From Saururus chinensis (taxonomy: Eukaryota > Streptophyta > Magnoliopsida > Piperales > Saururaceae), in assembly GCA_035235625.1 (NCBI GenBank), contig CP141146.1, positions 3,156,501 to 3,220,500 on the forward strand: a DNA stretch of 64,000 bases. The letters run 5' to 3'. A program made the translations under genes and the position numbers. Below, one piece after another: positions 23,305 through 35,353 of this stretch. The notes under the pieces were generated by a model, which was not told where the DNA came from, ran no database searches, and saw only the letters and a list, made by a program, of their open reading frames with translations. Position 1 is the first letter of the stretch, and the number at the start of each line of letters is the position of its first letter.

Positions 23305-24665
23305 TTTATTTTTTTAGTTTGAGCCCAGACTCATGATTCCTTATTGTAATTCAAGCTCGAGTTCGAGGCAAGCTTTGGATTTTTAATTTGAGCCGAGCTT
23401 ATTCGAGCTTTGAGCCGAGTTCGAGTCGAGCTTTAACAATTTGAGTTTAAGCAATACAAACCCAATATTTAGTTCAGCTCGGCTTGTTAACACCCCTAGT
23501 CTTAGCCTTAATCTTAGCTTTAGCCTTATTATAGCCCTAAATGAGTTCTTAAAATATAGGCCCTTAATTGACTTTAGGCTTATCCATTTTTTTTTATATA
23601 AATCAAAATACAAATACAACATTTAAAATAAAATTTTACTAATAAATAAAATTTTCTTGTATCAAAATTATTTTTATAAAGAACTTATAATCATCCTCTT
23701 TATCTTTCTCTCCTTCTTTTGGAAGTTTATTGTATCATTTTAGTAGCTTGAACAAAGGGAGGGGAGAAGAATGAATAGCTCTCTGTAGATTCAAATGATT
23801 CGTTGACTCGTCTTTTCCATTGAAGCATTCAAATTCCATAGCTTTTGGCAATCTTAGTAGAGATTCCTTCCTTTGCCCTCCTTTCTGTCTTTGTGTCCCT
23901 TCTTTCGAAACGGAAGGAATGAGTGACCAGATTTTGTGGTGGTCATTTGAACTTTGAGGTCTCTACGAGTCAAAAAATTATTCAGTGAAACCGTTTTACT
24001 GGCCACGTGGTAGATATATCCTTTTAATAGGTGACACATTTAGTCAATTTATATGCATTTAAAACTGAATAAATTGAGACATAAATTTTGATTTCCGTAT
24101 TTAAATATAAATAAATATATTCACAGCCACGTAGTAGAGTGGTTGTACTATATATTTTCTTCTATGAGTCAACAGGAGAGGGAAGTACGCGAACAAACTT
24201 CACTTCCGTTTGCCACCCCCACCGGTTAAATGGCTTGATATCATATTCTTTCAATTATACTTAGGTTGGGAAAAGGCGAAGAACCTATTCAAATAGGCCC
24301 AAGTGTGAAAAGGCCATTTGCCCAACCATAGACTCCGCTGATAATATACATGGGAAGAAAATTGGTGCCAGCCAATACCGTCCAAGTGTTAGAAAGAATA
24401 TATCTACATTAATTAAAAATATGCAGCATTCACAAAATTTTACTCATAATATATTTATAAAAAATTATTATATTCATATGCTAGTCAAGAATATTGGTTT
24501 TAGTAAAATAGACCACAGATGGAGCGAGACTTTTACGCTTTTTTCCATGGCCCTAAATAACTCGAACCTAAATTTTTTTAGCCCGTCACTTAATCTTAAT
24601 AAAAAATTTAAAATTCTACTTTTTGTTTTTTGGATCGGGTAGGGTGGGGCCCTAAAAACTTGTAA
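21867..24665. mobile_element. 2.8-kb insert in tandem unit B, probably transposon-derived
   Basis: This sequence is present in unit B and absent from unit A, where the flanks meet at about 17600-17615. Its first 1.6 kb looks like another hAT-type element. The right end cggcttgttaacaccccta stops at 23498, with cgag-rich subterminal words on both sides (for example 23395-23425 and about 21990-22040). Candidate 8-bp duplications are atcttagc (21914-21921) and gtcttagc (23499-23506). The left terminus is not recognisable as an inverted repeat, so this is tentative. The rest (23500-24665) is unannotated AT-rich DNA without coding content. Confidence 0.5.
23266..23301. repeat. (AT)n microsatellite
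   Basis: About 18 AT units inside the 2.8-kb insert. A shorter AT run lies at about 22155-22175. Confidence 0.9.
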
Positions 24666-25013
24666 CCCTAAGGCTGGGGTCTTTCTTCACTTCGTCGCAG
24701 GCCTCTATTCCAGTAAAAGAATGTCATTTTCTTTTCATAAGGTTAAAGAAAAATGTCATTGCCCTCGGACCCCAAAAATATTATCTCCAATTTAAACTGA
24801 CATTATTGTCACGGTACCTTTTTCTGTGACAATTATAGCCTCAAATAATAAGTTGCATTGATCTGAAAAGTTTTTTCCGTGTCTTTGTTATTTTTGCTTG
24901 TAACCATATTTTCTGATATTGCAGAGACATAACATCTATCAATTAGATTACAAGTTACCACAACTTACATGGCATAAAGAATGTGACAACATCAACATTT
25001 TATTTTCAATTGA

Positions 25014-27885
25014 TTACTCACCTCCTTGGTTAATTACATCGTTGTTTGTATGATTCGTCTGGCTAGACACTTGTATTTCCACATGAGGCATGCCCTGATA
25101 CTCCTTAAAACCTGCCACCCTCCCCAGCTCCTGCACCTCCTCCATCACCAGCTCCAGCCTTGCTACTGTCTCCACCAGTAAAGATGCAAATGCAGCCAAA
25201 GGCAGCGCCTCAGAGAACTCAAGACTGGTGAAATCAAATTTGCTCAAGCTCGGCCTCTGGAGTCTCACCTGAGACTCTCTAGTTGTCACCCCTCCCTTCT
25301 TTTTGCGCCATTCATTTAAAGCTGAGTCTGTCTTGACTAAAGACAGGGAAACGTTAGAGTTCCAGTCTGGCTTTTGACTGGCTGCTGCCGTGGCGGCGAT
25401 CATGAGCATGTTGGTGTCCTGAACCCGGTTGGAGCCAAGGAACAGTCGAGGTTGCGATTGGAGGGCAGAGTTGAGAGCCTTAAGGGCATCATGAAGCTGG
25501 TCGGATAGCACATTTGGGGAGCAGCATCGCCTGGCCCTTATGCTGTTGGCCAATTCTATGAGGAGCTTGGCCACTTCCTCGGTAACTTTGATGCATGGGT
25601 CTCGGAAGAGCACTCTCACTGAATATGGAGTCTGCAATAAAATCATCCACCCAAAAAATTAACATGAAGAATGGCACTCAGATGTGACCATTTTTGTATC
25701 TACTTTTGAGTTCGAGTAAGAGACTGGTTGCTGCAATAAAATCACCCATCTACATTGAGCCGTGCGTTCACATGCCACTGACATGCATCTTTCACCCATC
25801 TACATTGAGCCGTGCATTCACATGCCACTGGCATGTATCTTTCTTCTTTAAGAATGAGGGTTTTTTTGTTAGAATATAAAATAAATATAAAAGATTTTCC
25901 CTTCCTAACTGCTCAAGTTGTTGGGAAACTTAGTTATATTACATGGTATCAGAGCTGTAAAGAGGTAAGGTCATAGGTTCAAGTCTTCCTAATAGGGCTC
26001 GAGTTGTTGGGAAACTTGTTATCTTACATTTTTGTGATAAGAAAAGCCAATCCCGTATTGGGAAATCACTTTGAGGCCTATCTAAACTAAGTATTTTTAG
26101 GCAGCCAGTTCATTAATGTGAATAAAATTTATGCTGAAACTAATTTGTGTTGCCAAAACACCGCTTAATAACACATTCAAACACATGGATTTCAAGGATC
26201 TCAATAACCTTCTTGGCATGTTCTTTTCCCTTTCTATTCTCCTCTTAGGAAGAAGGAAAGCATATGGTTACCTAAGTGAGAGTCGAATATACCAAATTTA
26301 TGATTAGATGAGCAATTATTCTCAGGGACAAGAACTTGAATTCTCTGACAGCCAGACCACATGATCAACACAAGTATAATTATAGCATTTTACACTTTGT
26401 GCGGTGTGGACAAGTCCTGGTTTTAAAGTATGATTATTCATTTGCTAAGGATCTGCCTTTATACGTGAAATAGCTCAACAAAATTCTACGAAGAAGTGTT
26501 TAGACTTACCTGAATCTCAGACTCTAAGCACCCATGAAGAGACACTACTGTATACCCAAAATGTCGAAGAACAGTGCCTAGCTTCACATACTGCTGCCAT
26601 GGATACCTGTGACAGTGTCTCGAATGCCTCGGCTCCCAGCTTGCAAATAATGCCTGCACTAATCAACAATTATGGCTAGAATTTTCCACAATAAACAAAA
26701 TAGAAACTGAAACAGTCCCCTATAGAAGAATATCACTAATTATTTCATCCATTTCTATTGTAGAGACTGAACAAATGGATTGGCCCAAGGAAACTCACTA
26801 GGTTCTCATCAGTGGATTTGGAATCCAAAACTACCCTATAGCTTTTATATGCGGGATCTTTTGATGTTTCTTCTCTGATAGTTTCTATGTCTGCATCTCG
26901 GAAATAACCATTCACACAAGCTGCCATCATATGCAACCATTCATATTAGTATTATCTCATTTATAAAAAGGCTAGTGTAAGTATAGATGTCTGAATGTCT
27001 TTCTGTGCTAGAAACGGATAGCTAACCCTCAATGGACTTTGCTAAAGCTTCAAGCTTTGCTGTAGTAGAGTTGTGAAGATCTTCTCCAGACCAATTTGGG
27101 AATATTAGCAGACTCATAACAAGGCAGACACCACAACCAATGGCGATTGTATAAAGCCGTTCCTGTGCAACTTTCATTACGTTTTGGATTCGATAACTTG
27201 GCACAGTTATCAGATTATAGGTCAGGAGGAATATGACAACTCCATAGTCGTAGTTTTTCTTTATGTTGGGAAAGAATCTCAGGTACGTACATGTAGCACC
27301 TGAAATGATTTAAAAAAAAAAAACAAGAAGAAGAAAAGCAAAATAAATTTCAAGCCACATGAGCTGGTAAGTAGTAATTGACATGTTGAAACAGAATATT
27401 ACCAACAAGAAAGACTGATGCTCCAATGAAGACAGCTCGAACGACATACCCAGTGTTTTCCACAATAAATTCAACTAGAAATCCTAATGCTGCAGCACAC
27501 AGAGTTCCAAATCCCCTGTTCAGTCCCTTACACAGAGTTGCCCCTATAATACAAAATTAGTAACAGAAGGCATCCATGGCTTAAAAATTGCATCTTTAAT
27601 GTGACCCAGATGAATATTCGTACTCAGATCAAAACGAAACTTCTTACCAGTGGTAAATTCCAGTACTACGACGACAGTAATGACAGCCCAGATAGAGTTC
27701 TCCCCCACTCCTTGAAAGAGAGGCTCCATGAGATACAACGAGGACACCAGCGTCAAGGACAGTCCTACCTTGAGCGCATGAGTGATCCGCCTGGGATCTT
27801 CTCGCCCAACTTCATATCCCCTCCTCCCTGCAGCGAGTGGGAACATCCTCACCCGCTTGACATAGTCCCATGTCGGCTTAGCCAT
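25014..27885 (-). CDS. Aluminium-activated malate transporter, ALMT9-like, copy B
   Basis: The tandem paralogue of copy A with the same six-exon structure: 27885-27648, 27543-27403, 27299-27027, 26920-26799, 26653-26510 and 25631-25014. Exons 1-5 are identical in length to copy A (238, 141, 273, 122, 144 nt). Exon 6 is 3 nt shorter (SALNEW where copy A has SSALMEW), giving 511 residues. All splice sites are GT-AG, and the reading frame is open from ATG 27885 to TAA 25014-25016. N-terminal differences (DYVKRVRMFPLAAG here, DFVKLVRRFSLAAG in copy A) are mostly outside the membrane core, and the WEP motif and C-terminal SLEFSEALPLAAF are retained, consistent with constraint on both copies. Intron 5 carries a TRIM-like element and a 50-bp tandem repeat missing from copy A. 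Function is the same inferred vacuolar anion channel; expression divergence cannot be judged. Confidence 0.95.
25743..25842 (+). repeat. 50-bp tandem duplication in intron 5 of ALMT copy B
   Basis: Two copies of a 50-bp unit begin cacccatctacattgagcc at 25743 and 25793. ALMT copy A has a single copy near 18820-18865. Confidence 0.88.
25862..26033 (+). mobile_element. TRIM-like miniature LTR retroelement in ALMT copy B intron 5
   Basis: 162 bp (25867-26028) flanked by a 5-bp ttttt duplication (25862-25866 and 26029-26033). It starts TGTTAGAATATAAAATAAAT and has a 77-bp 5' LTR ending ATTACA at 25943. An intact tRNA-Met primer site TGGTATCAGAGC (25944-25955) follows. After about 40 bp comes a truncated second LTR (about 25997-26028) repeating the last 32 bp (gttgttgggaaactt...ttaca). 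ALMT copy A has the uninterrupted sequence gagggtctttgtgataag near 18880, so insertion followed the gene duplication (or was lost from copy A). A tRNA B-box-like ggttcaagtc lies just after the primer site; its meaning is unclear. Confidence 0.8.
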
Positions 27886-28262
27886 CTTCAGGCTAACAGG
27901 TGGAGCTCAAGAACTCTCGCAGAAGTGGATGCCCCCGCCAACGACCAGAAGCGTCCAAATCTACACAACCAGGGAAAACAGTCTTTAGTGCAATGCACTG
28001 GCAGAACCATGAAAGAGGGCCTGCTGATTAATCTTTGGAACAATATGCAGAACACCAATGTCAATGTGGTGCGGCCATGTTGGATACATAACCTGGTTTT
28101 ATTTGTACTAACAGATGGGGCTTTTTCAGCATACTGACAGAATCATAATACCTTTGGCCAAGGACGCGTATAACCTGACCGGGCTCCGTCATCATAGCTC
28201 TGTGACTAGTATACAGAGGGTTTGGAACATAGTATATAAGAGAGCTCTGATATTTATGTGCA

Positions 28263-28358
28263 TACTCCCTCTCTTACTTATTTGGTTCTTGAAATGAATT
28301 AATTTTAGTTTGTTTAAAAAAAATTAAATAGGACACTTATTTTAAGATAGAAGGAGTA
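28263..28358. mobile_element. Small Stowaway-like MITE (96 bp)
   Basis: Begins TACTCCCTCTCTTACTTA and ends AAGATAGAAGGAGTA. Terminal inverted repeats of the ctccctc/gaaggag type are flanked by a TA dinucleotide, the Tc1/Mariner-type target duplication. It encodes nothing. Confidence 0.65.
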
Positions 28359-28770
28359 CAGGAAAAATGTACCGTTGAGAAGCTGACTTTCTTCTAAAAA
28401 TGAAGGTGAGAAGCTGACATGAAACTACAAACATGTCATGAATATAATTTACCATTTGATTGTATCTCACTTTTGTTACAAAGAGAAGTACAAAAGGTGA
28501 GTTGACTCAACTGCTCAAGAGAAAACGATGTGATGAACATCTGAGGAGAGGTCCGTTCCGTTCATCTTTTCCTTAATCACGAGAGCTCAGGTAATGTATG
28601 CATTTTGGCTTGCAGAAGCTTCACATGCAAGAGCAGTGCAATATTTGGAAGGTGATATTTACCACCCATTCAATGATCTTTCTCCAACAGTTCCCTTGCT
28701 CCTTTCAATGGGCTTTCTTCCGTTGTGGTTCAGCCGCTGCTACATGCTTTATTGCCTCCGGCCTGCAGAA

Positions 28771-29640
28771 TGCAGATGGTCATGCCCTTGGGTGTCACAT
28801 ATCAATGGTGTTCCTATCAATATTATGCTGGCTTTGTCATGAGTTGTATGTTCCAGCTTTCTGGATGCTCAAGGCAGCCTCAACCAGATAGCAAATGAAC
28901 AGGACTCCATGCAGAATATATACGTTGGAAGAAAATTAGAGATGGCCACGATTTGAACCTCCAACTAGATAGCCTTAACAGACACAACAAACACCTTGCA
29001 TACCTTTTCACGTCGAGACGCTTTATCGTCATGTCCCCCATCTTAGTTTCTTCTCCAATCTTCTTCTTTTACGACATATGCAAGCTAGCCATGGATCTCT
29101 CTCTCTCTCTCCTCCTTTTTAGCTTACAAGAGCAACCTGAACGGTTGAGGCGTGAAAGTTTTCATAAATCCTCTCTGCTTTTTACCTTCTCTCCTCTCAT
29201 TGACCCAGTCTCTCTTGGAAGAAACTTTGCCTATGCAAATGTCTGAATAAGCTTGGAGTCTGAATTGATGTTTAAACTGCACAAAAGTGCCGAACGTGTA
29301 GGATATCCATTCATATTTAGTGTACCTGAGAGCAAGCTCACTTTTCTTTTGGACTGGTTCAATTTCTCCCGTTTTTCCCGAAGGGGTGGTGGTCGTTGCT
29401 ATATGAACCTCAGTAGCACCCCGTTGCTAAATATGTTGATTTTATAAAGGAGAGAGTGGGAAAACAAGAAATCATCCGAATTCTTATAACATGCTCTTTT
29501 TTAGAATTACGACTGTTGTGTTTTGTAATATATGTGCATGTTAAAAAAAACAAAAATTAATGCGCAAACAGTAAGTCAAATTATTGTGCTGGTACACAAT
29601 GTTCTCAATAGTCACTGCGAAAACGAGTGAGAAGTAAAAA
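28771..29640. other. Intergenic, no gene identified
   Basis: Contains modest open stretches (for example 28953-29246) without recognisable protein character. Nothing supportable beyond the end of tandem unit B at its left edge. Confidence 0.35.
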
Positions 29641-29675
29641 GTTAAAGGCCATCTATCCTGGTACTTAGTATTTTT

Positions 29676-30562
29676 GTAGGGGGGCCCCAAGTTGCAAGGG
29701 CCCCTATTTGTCGTATTCAGAGAAAAAAAACGTTGTATTTATGGGGCTCCCTTTTTTTTTCATTAACAACATGGGGGAAACCTTCTTGTATGCGTGTTTG
29801 GTGCTGCACCCCCAACACTTTGTCAAAGGTTCATTCTCGGAGAGCTTCATCCTGGCTACAAACTAGAAGGCATCACCCAGGAAAAATCTTCACTTTGGCC
29901 ATCTAGGAACATTTATGTTATCACCCATCTTATATAGTTAAAGATGTCATCTTGGCGTTGACATCAGCCTGGAAGCCTATAACATATAAGTGTTGTTTTG
30001 CATAGTCGAAAGCTGTGAATCCTCAAATCCTCTTCTGGATAGACAACAACTTCCTGTGATTGTTGTCTCACAATCCACAACAATAGTTCCAATGGAATAG
30101 AAGCTGCAGCATGGGCAAAGGCAGGAATTCAACAGCTTTCAACACGTCCTCTGTTGTTGTCACCAAAACTGTTGATTGCAGCGATGCAACAATGAGGAAC
30201 AGACGCACAACTAGTTCATTCGTCCAAAGAATTGAAGCATGTTGATGTTTGTTTACCAGCAATTGCTAAGTGGCAAAAGATTTGGGAGGGAAAGTAGAGT
30301 GAAGTACGACGAGAGTTTGACATGGACACGCAGTGCCTAGTCATTGGGAAAGGGGGAGTTGAAAACGAGAACGAAGAGGAAGGAGGTGGAGAGGGTTTAA
30401 ACGGAGGAGGAAACGGTAGGTTTCCTTTTTAGAAGAAAATATTTAGTGTGACGAGTGCCCTTGATCTCCCACATAAGGGGCCCTAATTAAAAAAAAAAAA
30501 AGGACCATTTTTCAAAAACAACTTACCAAAAATACGTGAGGACAAGGGGGCCTTGCATATAT
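29676..30562. mobile_element. Possible transposon with GC-rich terminal inverted repeats
   Basis: Left side ttgcaagggcccctatttgtc (about 29693-29713) and right side gacaagggggccttgcatat (about 30541-30560) are imperfect inverted repeats near the ends of a distinct segment flanked by AT-rich DNA. No target duplication was found. A minus-strand open stretch at 30068-30262 has no recognised homology. This could be a non-autonomous DNA transposon or a coincidence. Confidence 0.3.
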
Positions 30563-30876
30563 GTTCGGTGTCAGGATAGGCGGCCAAAGGAAAATCACGT
30601 AATAAATTATGCTTTTATGGACAGATAGCAACTATGCTCCAAGAATTGTGTATCTCATTTGTTTTTCTTAAAAAAATGCTTTTCATAAATCTCATGAATA
30701 TTTAAGAAATATTTGATCAAGTAAATTAAAATGGCCAAGCTAATGCTCCTCCATAATTAAGAATATTTAATTGGGAATTGAAATTCACATTAATTTGAAA
30801 GCCAGCAAAAATTTTGAACCCACATGGAGCTGCACTAATTACGTGCAAGGACATCTAAGTCCTTTTTTTAAACATG

Positions 30877-31076
30877 TACTCCCTTCTTCTTAAATTAATA
30901 GTTTCATTTAATAAAAAAATTTATTTCATATTAATAGTTCCACTTTATTTAATTAAAGTAATTAGGTATTTAAAAAAGAGTACCACAAGCTTTTTTCTCT
31001 TATATGTGGGTTATGTCATTTAATAAAAATCATAATTTTTTTAAAATGGAGTTATTAATATGAGATGAAGGAAGTA
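30877..31076. mobile_element. MITE, about 200 bp (TACTCCCT family)
   Basis: Bounded by TA at both ends: TACTCCCTTCTTCTTAAATT at the left and atgagatgaaggaagTA at the right. Inside are the family strings attaatagtt near the left, gagttattaatatgag near the right and a central gggttatgtcatttaataaaaa. Confidence 0.75.
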
Positions 31077-31691
31077 CACAATTAGATAATACATGTTCCT
31101 CACCATCCCGAGTCATTCATTTCTAGCTCCTCTTCCCTTCCACTTCCACTACTTTTGCTTTGTTCTCTCTCCCTCTTGTCTTACCTGTCTTTTGTCTTTA
31201 TATTATTATCTATGTCATCTTTTAATTGTCTTAATAAAAAAAATAAAAAAAATTAATTTTAATTTATTTTGAATTTATTTTATTTTTTAACTTAGACAAT
31301 TAAAGAGGGACAGATGGAATGTTATTATTATTTTCTTGGCACCTGTCTTGGTACTATTGTGTCTCTTATTACACCTCCCTATTCGGGTGCCTCTTGATTG
31401 CAAATGCTGACCATCTAAAGCATAATCAATATCTATTGCTTATATAATTTAGATAGACTAATAAATTTTCTTTTTGGCACAAAGATACACTGACTAATTG
31501 ATTTCAGGATAAGATGTAAATTGCCCAATTGTTAGGTGAGAGAACTAGGAAAGTCTATTCTATTGGGACTTGGGTGATTGGACATCTAACATTATTTTTA
31601 GGTGGTAGGACAATGCAGTGCTTTGATGATAGAATGCTTAAACATTAGATGTTTTTTTAATTTGTACACATAGCACCAGCATATGATAACA

Positions 31692-31880
31692 TACTCCCGC
31701 TGTCCTAAATGCTCTATCAGGCAAAAAAGTTTATTCTATATTAATAGGTTCATTTTATTCAATTTAAGTAATTTAGTACTTGAAAAAAAGTAACATAAAT
31801 TTATCTTAAATATGGGTTTTACCATTTAATAAAAATTATTATATTTTAAATATAGCTATTAATATAGAACAGAGGGAGTA
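31692..31880. mobile_element. MITE, 189 bp (TACTCCCT family)
   Basis: TACTCCCGCTGTCCTAAATG at the left and gaacagagggagTA at the right, with the shared interior gggttttaccatttaataaaaatt. The same family as the elements at 30877, 51462 and 52343. Confidence 0.78.
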
Positions 31881-32885
31881 TTTGAACGAACATAAAATAG
31901 ATACAAATAGTGAACATGGAAATGTTTTCCCACTCCCTTATCAGTTTTCCTTACCAATTCTCCACCCCAAGATGATGTCTCACTGCACATTATTATTTGG
32001 TGGTGAAGTGAGCCGGGCTGGCAAGGAGGCTATCAAGTTTCCCGTTAAAAATAGACCTAGAAACTTCCAAGCCGGGCCCATATGGACTAAGCCAAGATCA
32101 AACTTGTCGACCCGAACTCCGAGCCAAAATGCGCTGTATTGAGTTAGCTTCTTTCACCTGCGATTCTTAGTGAAGATATCTTAGTAGGCCTGTCTCTATA
32201 CAGCATTATTTAAGTTATCGTAAATGGACTAAAATAATACAAACGCATTGTACAGGGTACATTTTTAATTCCCACAACGTAAAGAAATGTGATCCCAAAA
32301 TTACTCCCTTAAGAAGAAGATTTCTGGAGGAATATTTCTTTCCTATTCTTGAGTAATGCAGTTCCCAGGTAGCAAAAGGTTCAAATACTTTAAACAATAA
32401 ATGTACAAGAAACATATGATATTCAAATATCTTAAAATTTTAAAATCTTCATAAAATTGGGCTTCCATATCCCATTGCAGTTCCCAATCCCATTTCCCAT
32501 ATTAACAGTTATCTACTTTACTAATCGTGCTCTATACCCACCATTCCTTCATATAAAGTTTATTATATGTTTCACCCTTCTGCAAAAAAGGTAAAAACAT
32601 ACAAACGAACAGGGATGAGTCATGACTCACTAGTAATATGAAGCAAACATGCGGAAATCACCATTGCATTGGCATAGTTCTTAAACTAGGCCATCATGAA
32701 ATCAAATTTATTCAACAAAATTTAGAACAATATCCAAAGTATATATATACTTAATTTGGCATAACCTTTAGAAAAACAAATTAACAGAGATCACAGGACC
32801 ATAATTTTCTAGCAAATAGAGACATAATCCAATTTATTACAAAAGTTTTTGCAGCAAGGAGCAAACCTTGAACCAGAAACCAAAA
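31881..32885. other. Intergenic / 3' flank of the RING gene
   Basis: No coding stretch recognised. The part nearest 32885 is presumably the 3' UTR of the RING ligase gene. Confidence 0.4.
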
Positions 32886-35353
32886 CTATGAGCTTGCTCC
32901 ATAGACCAAGATCCTTTGGTCAATTTTCACACTGCAACAGGGACATGTACCATAGGCCTTTTCATGGTCCTGGTTGCATTTGACACACAGAACCTGGTGC
33001 GCACAAGGCAAGAGCACCACAGAAACTTCGTCCTTCATGCAGATAACACATTGTCTATCATTGCTCACTTCTGCTTTTGTCACCTCTTGTAATTTATGCA
33101 CTTCATTTAAAACCTTTGTGCTTGTCTGTATTAATAGATCCCTATCCGAGTCTCGCCTCGATAAAGTATTTGTGGAATGACTTAGTTCTGCCGAAGTTTT
33201 GACACGAGAAAGTTCCTCTTCAAGCCTTTGAATGTCATCCTTATGGCGTTGGAAGTCTATCTCTATCTTACGGCGCAAGGCTTCCTGATTTCTTCTGATG
33301 CTAGCATCAGTAGCCTCCTTGGCTCTCCTTTCTTCCTCCACTCGTGAAAGGGCTACCTCTTTAGCTTTTACTTCTTGTTTCCACCTCATCTGTACAGTCA
33401 AGTATCATGAAAACTATTAGGAAAATGGCTAGAATCAATTGTTTAGGCACCTCACCTATATCGAGTTAATATGTCGGACACCTCATTAAAATTACTCGAA
33501 AAAAAATTATACTTGGTTGACAACATGAATGGCAAAAACATGAAATAGATATAGTTTCAATTTCACTGCCAATTTCTACATAAATGTGGTAAATTTTTCG
33601 GCAGAAACTAGAGTCCTGCCCAACATGTCGAAGAAGAATCAGCCTAGTCACCAACTTCATTAATTGTGAATGAAGAATTCCATTTAAAAGTTGATCGTTT
33701 CCGCAAATTAACTTAAAAGTAAAGCAGATTTCCACAGACAGAAGATGACAAATAAGTAAAAGCTTTCAGTAGAACCTCAGTTTCTTTCTGTGCCTCCATG
33801 ACCTGCACTAATTGATGCTGCAACTGTGTTCTCTTTTCTTTTTCCTGGATCATCTCCTCCTGCAACTTGACTTTCTGCTTTTCCCAATTCAAAAGCCTCT
33901 TAAGGCACTTCTTTTCCCTTTTTGCCACCTCCAAACAGGTTGTAACTGACTCAGAAGCACTCAATTTTGAGGCCTCCATTTCTGCCCTCATTTCTGCATT
34001 CTCATTCTCAAGCCGACGAACTGCTGCATTAGCCAGGTCCACCTGACCGCTCGCTTTCCTTAGAGCATTCTCCATTTCTGATAGCCTTTTCATGGTAGAA
34101 TCCTCAAGGGTCTGCTTACCCTTCTTTAATCTTAGAGTCTCTTCCCTCTCCATTCTCAACATCTTCAGTTCAGTGAGATCTTTGCTCAGCCTTTTTGCAG
34201 CTTGAAGAGCTTTCTGATGGGCCCATTCCCTTCGTTCCTTCAACTGTCCCTCGAGTTCTCTTATGTCATGCATAAGGTTCAAAATGATCTCATCTCTCTG
34301 ATCAATTTGCCCATCAGGTTTGTCATCTATAGTCAAATTACCCAAGCTACCCAAAACTGACTCTACTATATCCAGATTTGGTGGCTCGTTTGTAGCTTCA
34401 TACTGCAAATTCATGGATGAACCTGAAGTAGCGCTTGGGCCTTCTTCATTGTCCAACGAAGAAAAATTGGTAGAAGAATTTGATTGTACTTGAGATTGAC
34501 CAGCTGGTTTAGAGTTTGCCCTGAATCCAGCAGCAAATATAGCTACATTCCTTTTGAGCAACGACTCCATCTGAGGCGACAAATTGAATCGCTTTGGACA
34601 CTCGATCTCGTTCACATTCGGAGCAGAGAAGTTCATCAGGGCCGAAGCATCAAACGCAGACCCTGTGGCAGCAAAATCAGCGGCTCCACCAAAACCACCC
34701 CAAGCGCCTTGCAATTTACAAACACCATGACCAACGCCATCATTGTCATTACCACAATCAGATGGCGACCGATGCGGCATCTCCATCGTGCTCGCACGAC
34801 CCAAGTGGAGATCGCTCATCAAAAGGCACCACATCGCCTCTGCCTTGCTCAATTGGGGCCGTACCTGCCGAAGCAGGCAAACCATCCCCGCCAGCGTATA
34901 GTGTTGCAATTGCCTCATATCGCTAAAGCCCGGCTCCTCCTCCGAGCTCCCACTACCACGGCTGTTGATATAAGCAATGGCATTCTCCAACACGTTTGTT
35001 AACACATCCAAGCTGCCATAGCAATGGCCGTTCTGCAATAAGGATTTCAGTGCCAGGTCCTCATCATAGCCAAGCGATACCAGCTTGGAGATGGCTTCGC
35101 TGTACAGAATTTCCAAGCTATTGAGAAGCAACTCTTCCAGCTGCTCCTCAGTGCAGCATCCCAAACCCGCCGCCCCGGAACTAAGATTAGGGTTAGAACT
35201 CGCGGCCTCCGCCGCCGCCGCCGCCGAAACATTCTGGTCCAATTGCGCCGGGGGTTTATCGGCAATCGGAGGGTTGTGGTGATGGTCCCGCTTGATCGAT
35301 GTTCGAGATTTTCGACTGTTCCGGTTCAATTTTTCTCTTGCAGAAAAACCCAT
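32886..35353 (-). CDS. RING-type E3 ubiquitin ligase, MIP1/RF298-like
   Basis: A plant RING ligase of the MND1-interacting protein 1 / RF298 / RF4 family; it would transfer ubiquitin from an E2 to unknown substrates. Two exons, 35353-33776 and 33389-32886, are joined by a GT-AG intron of 386 bp, giving 2082 nt and 693 residues. N-terminal region: basic and Ala-rich (1-60). Conserved UBA-like segment: about 78-130 (ISKLVSLGYDEDLALKSLL). Family box: about 145-185 (RQLQHYTLAGMVCLLRQVRP). Long Glu/Lys/Arg-rich coiled coil: about 350-590. C-terminal RING: 640-681, with cysteine pairs CVIC, CAH, CVKC and CPCC. The RING is close to the C-terminus, as is normal for the family, and no inactivating change is seen. 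The start is the first in-frame ATG (MGFSAREKLNR). Substrates are unknown. Confidence 0.95.

Larger units (their letters stand above)
17360..28770. repeat. Tandem duplication containing two ALMT genes
   Basis: Unit A (about 17360-21690) and unit B (about 21690-28770) are direct copies: the 3' flank, all six exons, the introns and about 900 bp of upstream sequence align. Unit B is longer because of a 2.8-kb insert (about 21867-24665), a 162-bp TRIM and a 50-bp repeat. Excluding the insert the units are each about 4.3 kb. Breakpoints are estimated by eye from where similarity ends (17360, 21690, 28770). Confidence 0.88.

Noticed and set aside
25955..25990. tRNA gene suggested by a B-box-like ggttcaagtc
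   Set aside because: No acceptor stem or A box; it lies inside the TRIM-like element next to the primer site.
34484..35002. Plus-strand open frame opposite the RING gene
   Set aside because: Antisense shadow of exon 1 of the RING ligase; Arg/His-rich composition typical of an antisense frame.
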